Of a stretch of DNA of 64,000 bases, positions 59,670-64,000 are shown one piece after another. The translations under genes and the position numbers were made by a program. Within the stretch, counting starts at the first letter, position 1; every line of letters begins with the position of its first letter. This DNA is from Ophiosphaerella korrae. Its lineage: Eukaryota; Ascomycota; Dothideomycetes; Pleosporales; Phaeosphaeriaceae. The notes under the pieces were generated by a model that was given only the letters and a program-made list of their open reading frames with translations, did no database searches and had not been told where the DNA came from. The DNA lies in contig JALNQF010000110.1 in NCBI GenBank assembly GCA_028456385.1, forward strand, positions 1 to 64,000, in the 5' to 3' direction.

Positions 59670-61042
59670 CGTTGCCGTATACCGAGTGGTATCCGAGTGC
59701 TGCAGCAGTGTCCATGATTTCTTGAACATCCATAGCATGCTTATACGTACAGAATCAAGATAAAAATGGTAAAATTTAAGTACACCAAATATGTTGGGAG
59801 CATGGCTTGGGTCCAAGTACCGTGGTGATACAATTTATTGGGCGCTAGCTGTACTCCCTGTCACAGTTTTTTGTTTGGTGCAGGCTATTGGGGGGCCCAT
59901 GTTGGCTATTCGCCCCCTTACATTTTTCGGCTATTATCAAATGTATGCAGTAACATGCGATAATTACTTCTAAGTCTAAATTGCCATCGTAAATGCCATA
60001 AGTAGGCTATCTATCTATACCTCTATTCAAACTACGTAGACTCTATTACCCTAAATATCTTCTTATAAAAGAAGAATAACAAAAGGCCAACTTGCAACTT
60101 CACTAGTAGAGGGCCGAATAACCAGTGTCAAACAGAAAACAGCGACAGGGGTACAAAACGAGGCCCGAGGTCATGGGTGAATTAAACGCCAAAACTTTGG
60201 ATTACAATGGTTATGAAATTTGTGATCATTTTGAATTCAAATTACGGAGTGTAAAGAGGCTCTGTTAAGACCATAAATTGAAACCAAGTTATTAGCAATC
60301 CCATGCGTTTAGGTTCATCGTTTGACATTAAGTACTTTCAGATACCACGTTAACTTTTCTTAACGTAATTTACAAGCGAGCGCAGGGCCCCAAAACACAC
60401 CAAAAAAGTTGAATAACAGCCTCTTGAATATCAACAATAGCTCTATAAAATACTCTAAAAACTTATATATAGCCCCTCATACTTATTCCAGGTCTATCCT
60501 AGAATTCTTAGCTTTATCGGTTCTATCGTTCCTTAGATATAATATTTTGGTCCCTAATTTTCCATATTTATTGATTATTTTACTTTATCTTAAGAACACC
60601 TTAATAGTAAGGAATTACGACATGCATCGTCCAACCTTTAGCGATAGGGTACCTTAGTGCTCTTCCTAACAAACCGTGCTACAGGGCGCTGGCCAGCAAC
60701 CGACACTTCCAGACACTGATATTTAGGTTGAACTGTCTTATACATTGAATTCCCTAGGACTCTTTTCGCGATAGACTAAACGACCTGCGCTAATTGTTCG
60801 CTTGTATGCTCATTCATTCAATGTGTAATCCACAGGGGAGGCCTTGGTCAGCCACGGGAATGATTTCCTCTAAAATATTTCGAGCGTTAGCCAAATACCC
60901 CTTTCTTTCAATTTTTGGAAAAGTGGCTGGTGAACACAGGTGAACATGAATGTGGAATGGTTTCTAGGATTTTTTGGAGATTGGTAGGCTTAGACTTAGT
61001 TCAGACCAAACCTAAATAGGCATTCAAAGTGCCAAGTCAGGG
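59670..61042. other. intergenic, nothing recognised
   Basis: Divergent upstream region of GH43 (minus) and MCM3 (plus). The 82-codon plus frame near 60,409 is AT-rich and unconvincing. Confidence 0.5.
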
Positions 61043-61079
61043 ACGCGTACTAGCGCGTGTGGCAATCTCCAGCACGCGT
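61043..61079 (+). promoter_or_regulatory. two ACGCGT (MCB) boxes upstream of MCM3
   Basis: Perfect MluI cell-cycle boxes at 61043-61048 and 61074-61079, 31 bp apart and 102-138 bp before the MCM3 ATG. ACGCGT is the site of the G1/S factor MBF, which drives replication genes in yeasts. Position, copy number and target gene fit, so cell-cycle control of MCM3 through MBF is a reasonable inference. Confidence 0.65.
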
Positions 61080-61180
61080 CCCGCTTCCAGCCCTGTTGTG
61101 CCCCTCACCACGATATCAACTTTACTTGACTTGCGCACACAGACTTGCTAGTTTTCGGCACACCGGAAACAGTCAACAAC

Positions 61181-63836
<2,656 letters not shown>

Positions 63837-64000
63837 TGTGGATAATGCATGGGTGATGAGATATGACTGGGTGGGGTTGGGTAAGGTAGAAATATGTGTG
63901 ATATGTGCATGGCATTATGCATTCATTCATGCTGCATTATTCGTGGGAATCGTGATGTCTAATGTGATGGGATGGGGAATTGTGCTCGAGCCCGTGCGGT

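Overview
The window reads as a piece of a filamentous ascomycete (Pezizomycotina) nuclear chromosome. Short introns (39 to 83 bp) with GT/AG ends, HET and NLR-type genes, an AA9 polysaccharide monooxygenase and LTR retrotransposons wrecked by C-to-T mutation of the RIP (repeat-induced point mutation) type all point that way. I cannot name the species from sequence alone.

Region 1 (1 to about 34,060) is an AT-rich repeat block with almost no open frames. It resolves into a nested stack. A NACHT-ankyrin NLR pseudogene (NLR1, minus strand, about 34,060 down to 24,214) was hit by a chromovirus-like Ty3/gypsy element (copy C, 25,634-32,368, duplication TTAGA) and by two further insertions of the same family that survive as solo LTRs (32,542-32,818, duplication CTCTT; 33,040-33,319, duplication AGTAA). 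A Tc1-like DNA transposon sits at the ankyrin end. A second copy of the same chromovirus (copy A, 2,272-23,055, minus, duplication ATACT) landed in the tail of that transposase. Copy A was then invaded by two opposite-facing copies of a second Ty3/gypsy family (B1 3,820-10,855, plus, duplication TATAG; B2 12,549-19,570, minus, duplication TATAC). With the inserts and one duplication copy removed, copy A has the size of copy C, and the NLR1 frame reads on across all three LTR-family insertion points.

Region 2 (34,060-42,600) is a GC-normal gene graveyard around one live-looking gene. It holds a 139-bp broken copy of the end of the UbiA gene, an NB-ARC/TPR NLR remnant, an intact three-exon HET-domain gene (36,834-39,335, plus) and a NACHT-WD40 NLR remnant. 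With NLR1 this makes three different decayed NLR types within 18 kb.

Region 3 (42,600-64,000) is ordinary genic DNA: a UbiA-type prenyltransferase (minus), a secreted AA9 monooxygenase (plus), a large unrecognised protein with a Cys/His-rich N-terminus and an in-frame TAG (plus), a short-chain dehydrogenase (plus), a small unrecognised gene with an apparent frameshift (plus), a phospholipase D (minus, 4 exons), a secreted GH43 arabinanase-like enzyme (minus, 3 exons) and the replicative helicase subunit Mcm3 (plus, 3 exons, two ACGCGT boxes upstream). AA9 and GH43 suggest a plant-biomass-degrading or plant-associated lifestyle. The PLD and MCM3 models each need one GC-AG intron.

Exon coordinates are my own splice models, chosen by reading-frame continuity and family motifs; no alignment or database search was run. 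No tRNA, rRNA or CRISPR was found.
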